Positions 27,108-34,442 of a DNA stretch of 64,000 bases are shown here, piece by piece. Position numbers and translations under genes: made by a program. The DNA comes from Ktedonobacterales bacterium (lineage in GTDB: Bacteria > Chloroflexota > Ktedonobacteria > Ktedonobacterales > DATBGS01), in the NCBI GenBank assembly GCA_036557285.1, contig DATBHW010000057.1, forward strand, positions 1-64,000, written 5' to 3'. Position 1 is the stretch's first letter. Each line of letters starts with the position of its first letter. The notes beneath the pieces are model-generated. The model worked only from the letters and a program-made list of their open reading frames with translations, was not told the origin of the DNA and made no database searches.

Positions 27108-28301
27108 TCAGCCAGCCAACTTAGCAGATCGCAGCTTCCTGCGTCCACCAGCGGTTGATTGTCCAGAAGCGTTCGCAGCCTTGCGGCTGCCCGTTCCCGC
27201 CTGCCCGGCGGTACGGAGAGCGAGTTCTAAGATATTGAGGGCGGCATTCTGATCGCGGTCCAGCACCAGGCCACAGGAAGGACAGACATGAGTACGCATG
27301 CTGAGCGTTTTCTTCACCCGTTCGCCGCACCTGCTGCAATCCTGGCTGGTGTAGTGTGGGGAGACCGCCATAATGGGAATACCATGCAGCCCGCCATAAT
27401 AGCGCACCCAAGTGAGGAACAGCCCCCAACTGGCATCGCTGATACTCTTCGCCAGATGGTGATTCTTGACCAGGGAGGCAATCTGCAAGTTTTCATAGGC
27501 AATCAGGTCGTTAGACCTGACCAACGCACTTGCCGTCTTGGCGGCGAAGTCTTTACGCTGCCGACTGACCTTGAGATAGCCTTTTGCCAGGCGTTTGATC
27601 GCCTTCTTGCGGTTTTTCCCGCGCTTCACCTTACGCGAGACGCGCCGATGCAGGCGCGTGAGTTTCGTTTCTGCTTTGCGGAGATAGCGGGGATTGGCTA
27701 CTTGTTGGCCGTCCGAGTCGGTATAGAAGGCTTTCAGCCCTACGTCAATGCCGATCTGCTTCCCTGTCGGCTCATGCGGAGTCTTTCGGTCTGCCTGGAC
27801 GGCAAACTGCACATAGTAGCCATCGTCACGCTTGAGCAGACGCGCGCGCTTGATCTGAGCCAGGGGAAAGGTTTCGATAGAGCGCGTACCGATCAGTCTG
27901 AGTGTGCCAATGCCGTGTCCATCGGTGAAGGTGATACGTTTGCCGTCCGGTTCCAGCTTCCAGCCAGAGGTTTTGTACTCAACGGAACGGTTATCCTTCT
28001 GGAAGCGGGGATAGCCCTTCTTGCCGGGTTTCTTCGTCTGGCAGTTGTCATAGAAGCGGGCAATAGATTGCCAGGCGCGTTCTGCGCTGGCTTGCCGGGC
28101 CATCGAATTGAGGCGGGCCGCAAAGGGATACTCCTTTGCGAGTTGGGCACTGTACTGATTCAGAGCATAGGCATTCGTGTCCCGCGTGTCCATCCACAGC
28201 TGGATAGCCTTATTGCGGATGAATTGCGTGGTGCGGATGGCTTCATCAATCGCGGCGCGGCTTTCCTGATTGGTCCTGAGCTTGTATTCCAGTATCAGCA
28301 C
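27108..28301 (-). CDS. tnpB: TnpB RNA-guided nuclease, IS605 type
   Basis: The protein has the TnpB plan: an N-terminal helical wedge with YKLRTNQ, a RuvC-like nuclease with D in GIDVGLKAFYTD, E in LIAYENLQI and D in DRDQNAALNIL, and a four-Cys zinc finger (CSRCG and CPSCG) before the last aspartate. All catalytic residues look intact. The GTG at 28301 has an AGCGAGG site; an in-frame GTG lies at 28328. The gene begins inside the end of the ribbon-helix-helix gene, so the two are likely coupled. Known relatives use an RNA from the element's right end to find their target. Confidence 0.9.
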   Translation of the reverse strand: MLILEYKLRTNQESRAAIDEAIRTTQFIRNKAIQLWMDTRDTNAYALNQYSAQLAKEYPFAARLNSMARQASAERAWQSIARFYDNCQTKKPGKKGYPRFQKDNRSVEYKTSGWKLEPDGKRITFTDGHGIGTLRLIGTRSIETFPLAQIKRARLLKRDDGYYVQFAVQADRKTPHEPTGKQIGIDVGLKAFYTDSDGQQVANPRYLRKAETKLTRLHRRVSRKVKRGKNRKKAIKRLAKGYLKVSRQRKDFAAKTASALVRSNDLIAYENLQIASLVKNHHLAKSISDASWGLFLTWVRYYGGLHGIPIMAVSPHYTSQDCSRCGERVKKTLSMRTHVCPSCGLVLDRDQNAALNILELALRTAGQAGTGSRKAANASGQSTAGGRRKLRSAKLAG

Positions 28302-28437
28302 GGATACCTCGCTTGCGGGCGGCCTCACGAATCAACAGTTCCATCACTGCCGTCTGGGAAATCCCATCGGCTGCTGCCAGTCGCTCCAAAAGCATCCTGG
28401 CATCCTCAGTTAGGCGAAAATGTGTAGACCGTTTCAT
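28246..28437 (-). CDS. Ribbon-helix-helix (CopG-like) small protein upstream of tnpB
   Basis: From the ATG at 28437 this frame encodes 63 residues starting MKRSTHFRLTEDARMLLER, followed by a helix-turn-helix-like GISQTAVMELLIREAA. This is the pattern of a beta strand and two helices in dimeric DNA-binding proteins of the Arc/CopG class. It overlaps the 5' end of tnpB in another frame. The promoter in front predicts a transcript that begins at or very near the ATG, so the message may be leaderless. It could repress the element's own promoter. Confidence 0.6.
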   Translation of the reverse strand: MKRSTHFRLTEDARMLLERLAAADGISQTAVMELLIREAARKRGIRADTGIQAQDQSGKPRRD

Positions 28438-28443
28438 GTACCT

Positions 28444-28473
28444 ATTGTAGCACATGATGGGCCTCTATGTCAA
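28444..28473 (-). promoter_or_regulatory. Promoter of the RHH-tnpB transcript
   Basis: On the minus strand -35 TTGACA (28468-28473) and -10 TACAAT (28444-28449) are 18 bases apart. The start site is expected at about 28437, the A of the ATG. Confidence 0.65.
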
Positions 28474-28541
28474 CCGCAACCAGGGCGCTTTTATCCCCAT
28501 GCCTGAAGGCAGAGGTTTTACGCGCCCCTTGATAATTCACG

Positions 28542-28576
28542 GGCCGCTTAGATACGGGTCAGGTACCTAAGCGGCC
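28542..28576. terminator. Strong hairpin at the edge of the tnpB element
   Basis: GGCCGCTTAG (28542-28551) pairs perfectly with CTAAGCGGCC (28567-28576); the stem can extend to 14 pairs with one mismatch and a 7-base loop. No T-run follows on either strand, so termination is only one option. Confidence 0.4.
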
Positions 28577-28608
28577 AACAGTACCAACCCGCGAGAACCC
28601 GTAAAGAA

Positions 28609-28649
28609 CCCACGCGCCGGTATGGCTATTGTAGCCTATGGCGCGTGGG
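28609..28649. repeat. Large hairpin just upstream of the winged-helix-like gene
   Basis: Outer arms CCCACGCGCC (28609-28618) and GGCGCGTGGG (28640-28649) are perfect complements, and an inner GGCTA-TTG-TAGCC hairpin sits within. It ends 25-30 bases before the start codon at 28680, so it may lie in the leader or serve as an operator. Confidence 0.5.
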
Positions 28650-28679
28650 CATGGCAAGCATCGGAAAGGAACCATGCCC

Positions 28680-29069
28680 ATGCAGACTACAGGAACGTTT
28701 GATTTCACCCTACGCTATCAGCGCACGCTCTGTGCCAGGTATCACGTGCGCCCCCTCTCCCTCTTTCAGCAAGACATCCTCTATCGCTGTGATGGCACGG
28801 TTACGGTAGCTGATTTGTCCGACGCTACCCGCTGCCCCCACCCTGAAATCCGCGACGTGCTCAGCTTTCTCTCTCTTCACGGTCTGGTGAAAACACTGAT
28901 GCCTGAACCCTGGCTGTTTGAGCGTCCTCTGGCGCCATTCCCCAAGCCCCAACCAGCACAGACCACAGGACATATCCAGCGTTGGCTGCAACGGCTGAAG
29001 CGCCTGATCCAGCACAGGCGAGATAGGTTCTGGTTCAGACGGTCTCTAGAAGTTCCTACACATCTATAA
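28680..29069 (+). CDS. Hypothetical protein with winged-helix-like middle
   Basis: I do not recognise a named family for this 129-residue protein. The middle (FQQDILYRCDGTVTVADLSD, then PEIRDVLSFLSLHGLVKTL) resembles a short winged-helix unit in which a helix pair is followed by a hairpin. The C-terminal third is very basic, with clustered Arg, Trp and Phe. The ATG at 28680 is chosen because GGAAAGGA lies nine bases upstream; an in-frame ATG at 28638 falls in the hairpin. It stands alone on the plus strand between the IS element and a repeat-rich region. Confidence 0.55.
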   Translation: MQTTGTFDFTLRYQRTLCARYHVRPLSLFQQDILYRCDGTVTVADLSDATRCPHPEIRDVLSFLSLHGLVKTLMPEPWLFERPLAPFPKPQPAQTTGHIQRWLQRLKRLIQHRRDRFWFRRSLEVPTHL

Positions 29070-29386
29070 CCTCTTGCCTGCCTCCGAAGGCTCCCCCAGC
29101 CCTGCGCGGCGTCTTCGTCCCAGGCCGCGCAGGCACGGGTGCGCGAGCGACCAACGGGAGCGAGAATGCGGGACTGGGTTCCCGCAAGCACCCGTCGCCG
29201 CAGGCGGCCTTTGCGGCAGAGCCTCCAGGCGTGGCCTTCAGCCGCCAGCGGGCTTGTGCATAGCCCTGGCCTGCCAGGAAACCTCCTTGCCCTGCGCTCA
29301 GAGTTTGTGCTAGGCTTGTTACTATGCGGGAAATAGAAGAAAGAGCAAGTTGAAATCCTACAAGGGCTGGACAGGGAGAGAACCCG
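29070..29386. repeat. Intergenic region with repeat-derived sequence, module K
   Basis: The left two thirds are palindrome-rich and share 29 identical bases (29141-29169) with repeat copy B. The right third leads into the DUF255 gene with a GGGAGAG site. No other gene was seen. Confidence 0.45.
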
Positions 29387-31570
29387 ATGAGCAATCAGGA
29401 GCATATAGACACCAAGCCTCGTCATACGAACCGGCTGATTCATGAAACCAGCCCTTATCTGCTTGAGCATGCCCACAACCCCGTTGATTGGTATCCCTGG
29501 AGTGAGGAGGCGCTGACAAAAGCAAAGACAGAAGACAGGCCAATCTTGCTGAGTGTAGGCTACAGCGCATGCCATTGGTGTCACCGCATGGCTGCTGAGA
29601 GCTTCGAGAACGAAGAGACGGCTCGCTTGATGAACCAACACTTTGTCAGTATCAAGGTGGACCGCGAGGAGCGCCCGGATATTGACGCCCTCTACATGGA
29701 TGCCGTCCAGGCCATGACCGGCAGCGGCGGCTGGCCCATGACCGTCTTCCTCACGCCGGAGGGTCTGCCCTTCTACGGCGGCACCTACTTCCCGCCCAAA
29801 GACCGCTACGGCATGCCCGGCTTCCCCACGCTCTTGCAGCGCATCAGCGATTATTACCGCAACAAGCGCGAGCAGGTCGAGGAGACCGCCGCGCAGTTCC
29901 GCGACTTCTACAGCCGCCGCGTCCGGCTGGAGCAGGCGTCTGCTGGCGAGATCGGCCAGGAAGACGCTGCCAGCGGGCAGGCTGCTCTCAAAGAGGCCGT
30001 CGGGCGGCTCGCCGCCTCGTTCGATGGCACGCATGGCGGCTTCGGCGGCGCGCCCAAGTTTCCGCATCCGATGTCGCTGGATTTCCTGCTGCATCAGCGC
30101 CTGCGCCGGGCCGCGCAAGACGCCGAGACAACCGCCAGCGCCACGCAGCAGGACAAAAGCGCCTCAGCCAGCCCCAGGGACTCCGAACTGGGCATGGTCG
30201 AGTTCACCCTGGAAATGATGGCGAACGGCGGCATCTATGATCAGATCGGCGGCGGCTTCCATCGCTACGCCGTTGATGATCGCTGGCTTGTGCCGCACTT
30301 CGAGAAGATGCTCTACGACAACGCTTTGCTCAGCCGCGCCTATCTGCACGCTTATCAGATCACGGGCGAGCCATTCTATCGCCGCATCTGCGAGGAAACG
30401 CTGGATTACGTGCAGCGCGAGATGCTGAGCCAGGACGGCGGCTTTTATTCCACTCAGGATGCCGACAGCGAAGGCGTCGAGGGCAAGTTCTATCTCTGGA
30501 CTCCGGCGGAAGTCAAGGCCGCGCTGGGCGAAGAAGACGGCGCGCTCTTTTGCGCCTTCTACGATGTTACTGAGCGCGGCAACTTCGAGCATACAAACAT
30601 TCTGCACGTTGATCACGCGCTCAAAGAGATCGCAGAGCAGCAAAGCGTCAGCGTCGAACGGCTGGAGCAGGCGCTGGCGCGGGGCCGCGAGGTGCTGTAC
30701 AGGCGACGCTCGGAGCGTGTCTGGCCGGGACTGGACACCAAAATCCTTACCGGCTGGAACGGCCTGATGCTGCGCAGCTTTGCCGAGGCCGCGCGCGTGC
30801 TGGGCCGCGACGACTACCGCGCCAGCGCCGAACGCGCCGCCAACTTCCTGCTCGCCACTATGAACAGCAGCGGGCGGCTCTTGCGCAGCTATCGGGACGG
30901 GCAGGCCAAACTCAAAGGCTACCTGGAGGACTACGCCAACCTCGCGCTCGCCCTGCTTGAACTGTATCAGACCACACATACCCCGCGCTGGTTCAGCGCA
31001 GCGCGCCAACTGGCCGACCAGATGATCGATCTCTTCTGGGACGAAACGGACGGCGGCTTTTTCAGCACCGGCAAAGACCACGAAGAACTGGTGGGCCGCC
31101 CCAAAGAACTGATGGACAACGCTACGCCTTCCGGCAACAGTTCCGCCGTCGAACTGCTGCTGCGCCTGGCCGCCTATACCGGCGAAGACGCCTATCGCGC
31201 TCGCGCCGAAACCATCCTGCGCCCGCTCGTTCCGGCAATGGCCGAACATCCCAGCGCCCTCAGCCAGATGCTGATCGCCCTGGATTTCCTGATCGGCCCG
31301 GTCCACGAAGTCGCTGTCATCGGCGATCCCGCTGCGCCCGACACGCGCGCCCTGCTCGATGTCGTCAATCGGCAGTTCCGGCCCAATCTGGTGCTGGCCG
31401 TCGCCAGACCAGACGACACCACAGCGATCAATACTGTTCCGCTCTTGCAAGAGCGTCCACAGCGAGACGGCGCAGCCACCGCCTACGTCTGCCAGAACTT
31501 TGCCTGCAAGCAGCCCGTTACCGCGCCAGAGGCGCTGGCTGAACAGTTACAATCAAGGCATCCGGCGTGA
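29387..31570 (+). CDS. DUF255 / YyaL-like thioredoxin-domain protein (SPATA20 family)
   Basis: The 727-residue protein has the two parts of this family. The N-terminal 170 residues are a thioredoxin-like DUF255 domain with the motif SACHWCHRM near residue 60 and [11 protein letters not shown] near 105. The rest is an alpha/alpha six-hairpin barrel like that of N-acylglucosamine 2-epimerases ([26 protein letters not shown] near 290). The biochemical role of the family is not settled. There is no signal peptide. It is followed by the parS site and probably ends its transcript there. Confidence 0.92.
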   Translation: MSNQEHIDTKPRHTNRLIHETSPYLLEHAHNPVDWYPWSEEALTKAKTEDRPILLSVGYSACHWCHRMAAESFENEETARLMNQHFVSIKVDREERPDIDALYMDAVQAMTGSGGWPMTVFLTPEGLPFYGGTYFPPKDRYGMPGFPTLLQRISDYYRNKREQVEETAAQFRDFYSRRVRLEQASAGEIGQEDAASGQAALKEAVGRLAASFDGTHGGFGGAPKFPHPMSLDFLLHQRLRRAAQDAETTASATQQDKSASASPRDSELGMVEFTLEMMANGGIYDQIGGGFHRYAVDDRWLVPHFEKMLYDNALLSRAYLHAYQITGEPFYRRICEETLDYVQREMLSQDGGFYSTQDADSEGVEGKFYLWTPAEVKAALGEEDGALFCAFYDVTERGNFEHTNILHVDHALKEIAEQQSVSVERLEQALARGREVLYRRRSERVWPGLDTKILTGWNGLMLRSFAEAARVLGRDDYRASAERAANFLLATMNSSGRLLRSYRDGQAKLKGYLEDYANLALALLELYQTTHTPRWFSAARQLADQMIDLFWDETDGGFFSTGKDHEELVGRPKELMDNATPSGNSSAVELLLRLAAYTGEDAYRARAETILRPLVPAMAEHPSALSQMLIALDFLIGPVHEVAVIGDPAAPDTRALLDVVNRQFRPNLVLAVARPDDTTAINTVPLLQERPQRDGAATAYVCQNFACKQPVTAPEALAEQLQSRHPA

Positions 31571-31618
31571 CGGTCCAAACTCCCTTTGCAAAAGTGAGTT
31601 GAAAGGAAGCTAGCGTCA

Positions 31619-31732
31619 GTGTTTCACGTGAAACATTCCCAGGTAGCGCGCTTTGCTCGATCTGACCGTCTCGACGCCGCGCTGGAGGCAGCGGGGCTGA
31701 GCCAATCCGACCAAGAGGAGATGACTACATGA
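31619..31732 (+). CDS. Possible 37-codon leader reading frame formed on parS
   Basis: A frame opens at GTG 31619 inside parS (first residues MFHVKH), runs 37 codons and ends with TGA overlapping the ATG of the DJ-1/PfpI gene (ATGA). An AAAGGA lies 12 bases before it. The ATGA coupling and upstream site fit a translated leader, but the length is small and the first codons are dictated by parS. It may be chance. Confidence 0.3.
   Translation: MFHVKHSQVARFARSDRLDAALEAAGLSQSDQEEMTT
31620..31635. promoter_or_regulatory. Perfect parS centromere site
   Basis: TGTTTCACGTGAAACA is a perfect 16-bp palindrome that equals the bacterial parS consensus bound by ParB. It is the only copy seen in the window and sits in an intergenic space. 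No parA or parB gene is present here. parS sites usually lie in the origin-proximal part of the chromosome. Confidence 0.9.
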
Positions 31733-32337
31733 ATATCGGCATCTTGATCTTTGACGATGTCGAAGTGCTGGACTTCTGCGGCCCTTTCGAGGTCTTCTCA
31801 GTGGCCGCCAAACTCGCGCAAGCGGCTAACAAAGAGCCGCCGCTCACCGTCTTTACGCTGGCCGAGCGCGCCGATGGGCAGCCCATTCGCTGCGTCGGCG
31901 GGCTGCTCGTTCAGCCGCATTACAGCCTCGACAATCATCCGCCCATTGACCTGCTTGTCGTTCCGGGCGGCTGGGGTACGCGCCGCGAGGCCGAGAACCT
32001 CCGGCTCATTGACTGGATTCGCAGCCAGGCCACGCGCGCGCAGCTTACTACCTCTGTCTGCACAGGCGCTTTCCTGCTGGGTCGGGCCAGGCTGCTGGAG
32101 GGCCACCGCGTCACCACCCACTGGGGCAGCATCGAGCGCCTGCGCGCCAGCCTGCCCGGCGCGACGGTCCTTGAGAATATTCGCTACATTGACGAGGGGA
32201 ACATTGTCACCTCCGCTGGCATCAGCGCGGGCATAGACATGGCGCTGCATCTCGTCGCGCGCTTGCATGGAGATGACCTTGCTCGCCAGACGGCGCGCCA
32301 GATGGAGTACATCCCCGCAGCAGCAGAGAGCGCCTAG
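31729..32337 (+). CDS. DJ-1/PfpI superfamily protein (isonitrile hydratase-like)
   Basis: The 202-residue protein has the glutamine-amidotransferase-like fold of DJ-1/PfpI. The nucleophile elbow holds Cys in TSVCTGAFLLGRARLL near residue 104, and VVPGGWGTRRE marks the preceding loop. The N-terminal FDDVEVLDFCGPFEVF segment and the GNIVTSAGISAGIDMAL end are as in isocyanide hydratases and in the N-terminal domain of GATase-type AraC regulators; no AraC DNA-binding domain follows. Substrate unknown. AAGAGGAG precedes the ATG. Confidence 0.85.
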   Translation: MNIGILIFDDVEVLDFCGPFEVFSVAAKLAQAANKEPPLTVFTLAERADGQPIRCVGGLLVQPHYSLDNHPPIDLLVVPGGWGTRREAENLRLIDWIRSQATRAQLTTSVCTGAFLLGRARLLEGHRVTTHWGSIERLRASLPGATVLENIRYIDEGNIVTSAGISAGIDMALHLVARLHGDDLARQTARQMEYIPAAAESA

Positions 32338-32439
32338 CCAGGGGCCAGCAAAAGAAGACGCTGGCACAGCGGATGCACAAAGCAGGTGATTATGGTATAG
32401 CGTATTCCCTCTCCGCGAGGCGGGAAGGCATCATATTCT

Positions 32440-33984
32440 TTGGCTGGTTTAGAAGGCACGCGACTCGGACCCTATGAAATAATCCAGCGCATTGGTGGCG
32501 GTGGCGTGGCCGAAGTGTACCGCGCCAAACAACTGAGCGCCCTTGGCCGTGAAGCCGCGCTGAAAGTGATCCGTCCAGACTATACGGGAGACCCAACGTT
32601 TCGCGCCCGCTTTTTGCGCGAGGCAACCGCCATTTCGCAGCTCTCGCATCCCAACATCCTACCCCTGCTCGATTTTGGCGAAGAAAACGGGACACTGTAT
32701 CTGGTGATGCCGCTCGTCCATGAAGGGTCGCTGCGCGACCTGCTCCAGCGGCGCGGCGAGGCGCTCCCAGGCGCCGAAGCCATGCCGCTCTTCGCGCAGC
32801 TTTGCAATGCGGTGCAATATGCCCACGATCAGGGCATTGTCCACCACGACATTAAGCCGCAGAACATCTTGCTTCAGCGAGGCTCCCACGTCCTGCTGTC
32901 CGACTTTGGCATCGCTCGTGACCGCTTCGCCAGCCACATGACGCTGGCCGGAGCTGGCCCTGGCGCTATCGAATACATGGCTCCTGAGCAGGCCGTCGGC
33001 CAGGCCGACGCGCGCAGCGACATCTACAGCCTGGGCGTCGTTCTCTACCAGATGTTGACGGGGGCAACGCCCTATTCAGGCAGCGAACCCCTGCATGTCC
33101 TCTTCAATCAAACGAGCGAGCCTATGCCCGACCCGCGCAGGTATGCCCCTAACCTCTCAACTGAGCTTGTTCAGGCGCTCCAGATAGCCCTGGCAAAAGA
33201 ACCGCAGGACCGCTTCGTGAGCGCAGCGGCGTTCAGGCAGGCCGTTCAGCAAGCGAGTGGCATCATCAAATTCCCGCAGGCTGCTGGTCAGGCCATCTGG
33301 CCGGGCGGCCCAGGAGCCATCCCGTCAGCATCGTCAGAAACCCTGGCGACTCGACCCTATCAGAGCGGCAACGCGGCGCCCACAGGAGCGCCTCCTGCTG
33401 GGCCGCTGGTCATACCGCCTGTAGCCGAACGCGGCTGGCCCGGTCAGCCCCCTCAGAGAGAGGCATGGCACGACGCGCCCACCTGGGCCGGACAGGACGA
33501 CTTCTGGCGACACCATGAGGCTGGCGGTGGTCAGCCGCCCGGCTATGATGGCCCGCCGCCCGGAGGAGGAGGCCCGCCCGACGACCACGACCACAGGCGC
33601 GGACACGGATCGCTGCTGGTCGCGCTGATCGTCGCGCTCGTCTTAGTGATCGCCGTTTCTTCCATTGCCTATGGTTACTTCGGCCTGGGATGGCTGCGCC
33701 CCAGCGCAGGCAGTTCTGGCGGGCAACCAGTCACGCCATCGCCCACGCCCACGTCGCAGCCAACCAATACACCGACACCAACGCCAACATATCCGCCGCC
33801 ATCACCATCGCCAACCACACCAGAGCCTTCCCCGTCTCCGTCTCCGTCGCCAGGCACACCGGAGCCTTCGCCGACTACGCCATCGCCTGGCCCATCGCCC
33901 AGCCCACCATCGTCCCCTGAGTCCAGCCCGACACCTGGCCCTACAACGCCTTCGGAATCGCCCACCCCAACGACTGGCTCATAA
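32440..33984 (+). CDS. Membrane Ser/Thr protein kinase 1 (HHD variant)
   Basis: A Hanks-type kinase domain (residues 10-275) has a Gly-rich loop GGGGVAEVY, the Lys in AALKVI, DFGIAR and the APEQ segment. The catalytic loop reads H135-H136-D137 where the family has HRD, so the activation-loop phosphate contact may be missing. One membrane helix follows (about 389-410), then an exported Pro/Ser/Thr-rich tail of some 100 residues with no folded sensor. The start is TTG 32440, placed by alignment with the next two kinases, which begin MAGLEGTRLG with ATG. It is first of three tandem paralogues. Confidence 0.9.
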   Translation: MAGLEGTRLGPYEIIQRIGGGGVAEVYRAKQLSALGREAALKVIRPDYTGDPTFRARFLREATAISQLSHPNILPLLDFGEENGTLYLVMPLVHEGSLRDLLQRRGEALPGAEAMPLFAQLCNAVQYAHDQGIVHHDIKPQNILLQRGSHVLLSDFGIARDRFASHMTLAGAGPGAIEYMAPEQAVGQADARSDIYSLGVVLYQMLTGATPYSGSEPLHVLFNQTSEPMPDPRRYAPNLSTELVQALQIALAKEPQDRFVSAAAFRQAVQQASGIIKFPQAAGQAIWPGGPGAIPSASSETLATRPYQSGNAAPTGAPPAGPLVIPPVAERGWPGQPPQREAWHDAPTWAGQDDFWRHHEAGGGQPPGYDGPPPGGGGPPDDHDHRRGHGSLLVALIVALVLVIAVSSIAYGYFGLGWLRPSAGSSGGQPVTPSPTPTSQPTNTPTPTPTYPPPSPSPTTPEPSPSPSPSPGTPEPSPTTPSPGPSPSPPSSPESSPTPGPTTPSESPTPTTGS

Positions 33985-34330
33985 GAATGCCTCACAAAAC
34001 CAACGGTTGGCCCCACCCCTGCCGCCTGGAAGGACGGCGCTACAACCCCGCCCCTGCTCGTGCGGAGGTTGTGTGAGGCGCTCTAAGGCGGCCCTGGCCC
34101 CTCATCATCTGTAGCGCCGCTGCGACAGCACGCTTTCCCTGAGAGTTGTTCGAGGGGCAGCGGGCGCAGGCTGCGCCACACCCCCGCCCGCGCCAGCACG
34201 GAGGCTGGCGGTACACGCAAGAGGCCGCCGCGTGTACCGCCGCCGTCCCTGGCGGCGAGCGTTCAGCCGCCAGGGACGGCGGCGCTACAAGTATGCTGCT
34301 TCCATCCGGGTGCGGCATGCCGAAATAGTG
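33985..34330. repeat. Palindromic repeat cluster between kinases 1 and 2, module G
   Basis: Two nested perfect inverted repeats are seen: GGCGGTACACGC (34207-34218) with GCGTGTACCGCC (34230-34241), and an 18-base arm at 34239-34256 with its complement at 34266-34283, loop of nine. Further pieces of the TGTAGCGCCGC arm occur at 34019-34045 and near 34110. No coding gene is present. Confidence 0.6.
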
Positions 34331-34340
34331 AGCGATCTCG

Positions 34341-34369
34341 CAGACAGGCTAACAGAGGTATGCTATAAT
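34341..34369 (+). promoter_or_regulatory. Promoter of the second kinase gene
   Basis: An extended -10 TGCTATAAT (TATAAT at 34364-34369) lies 17 bases after a weak -35 CAGACA (34341-34346). The expected start is about 70 bases before the ATG at 34443. Confidence 0.6.
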
Positions 34370-34442
34370 CAAACCTGCAAAAATACAGAGCCGGTAGAGC
34401 GGCTCACGGTATGTATCGCTGCTGCGGGCAGGAGGGTTTTGT

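Larger units (their letters stand above)
27069..28530 (-). mobile_element. IS605/IS1341-type element carrying tnpB and a ribbon-helix-helix gene
   Basis: The right end on the minus strand is AATCCCC, a short loop, then GGGGAGTGTCAA, the hairpin-plus-TCAA end known for TnpB elements and the source of the guide-RNA scaffold in that class. The left end is approximate: a hairpin TGCCTGAAGGCA lies at 28500-28511. There is no tnpA, so it depends on a transposase elsewhere. It interrupts a metallo-hydrolase gene. Confidence 0.7.

Noticed and set aside
27288-28427. 379-codon frame antisense to tnpB
   Set aside because: It mirrors tnpB and is bounded by the same codon pattern; no domain is seen.
30164-31450. 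Long antisense frame (428 codons) opposite the DUF255 gene
   Set aside because: It lies wholly inside a well-supported gene on the other strand. Such frames are common in GC-rich coding DNA and its product has no recognisable domain.
33675-34016. Gly/Val-repeat frames antisense to the kinase stalks (also 35792-35989)
   Set aside because: They are the reverse reading of Pro/Thr-rich stalk codons, not real Gly-rich proteins.
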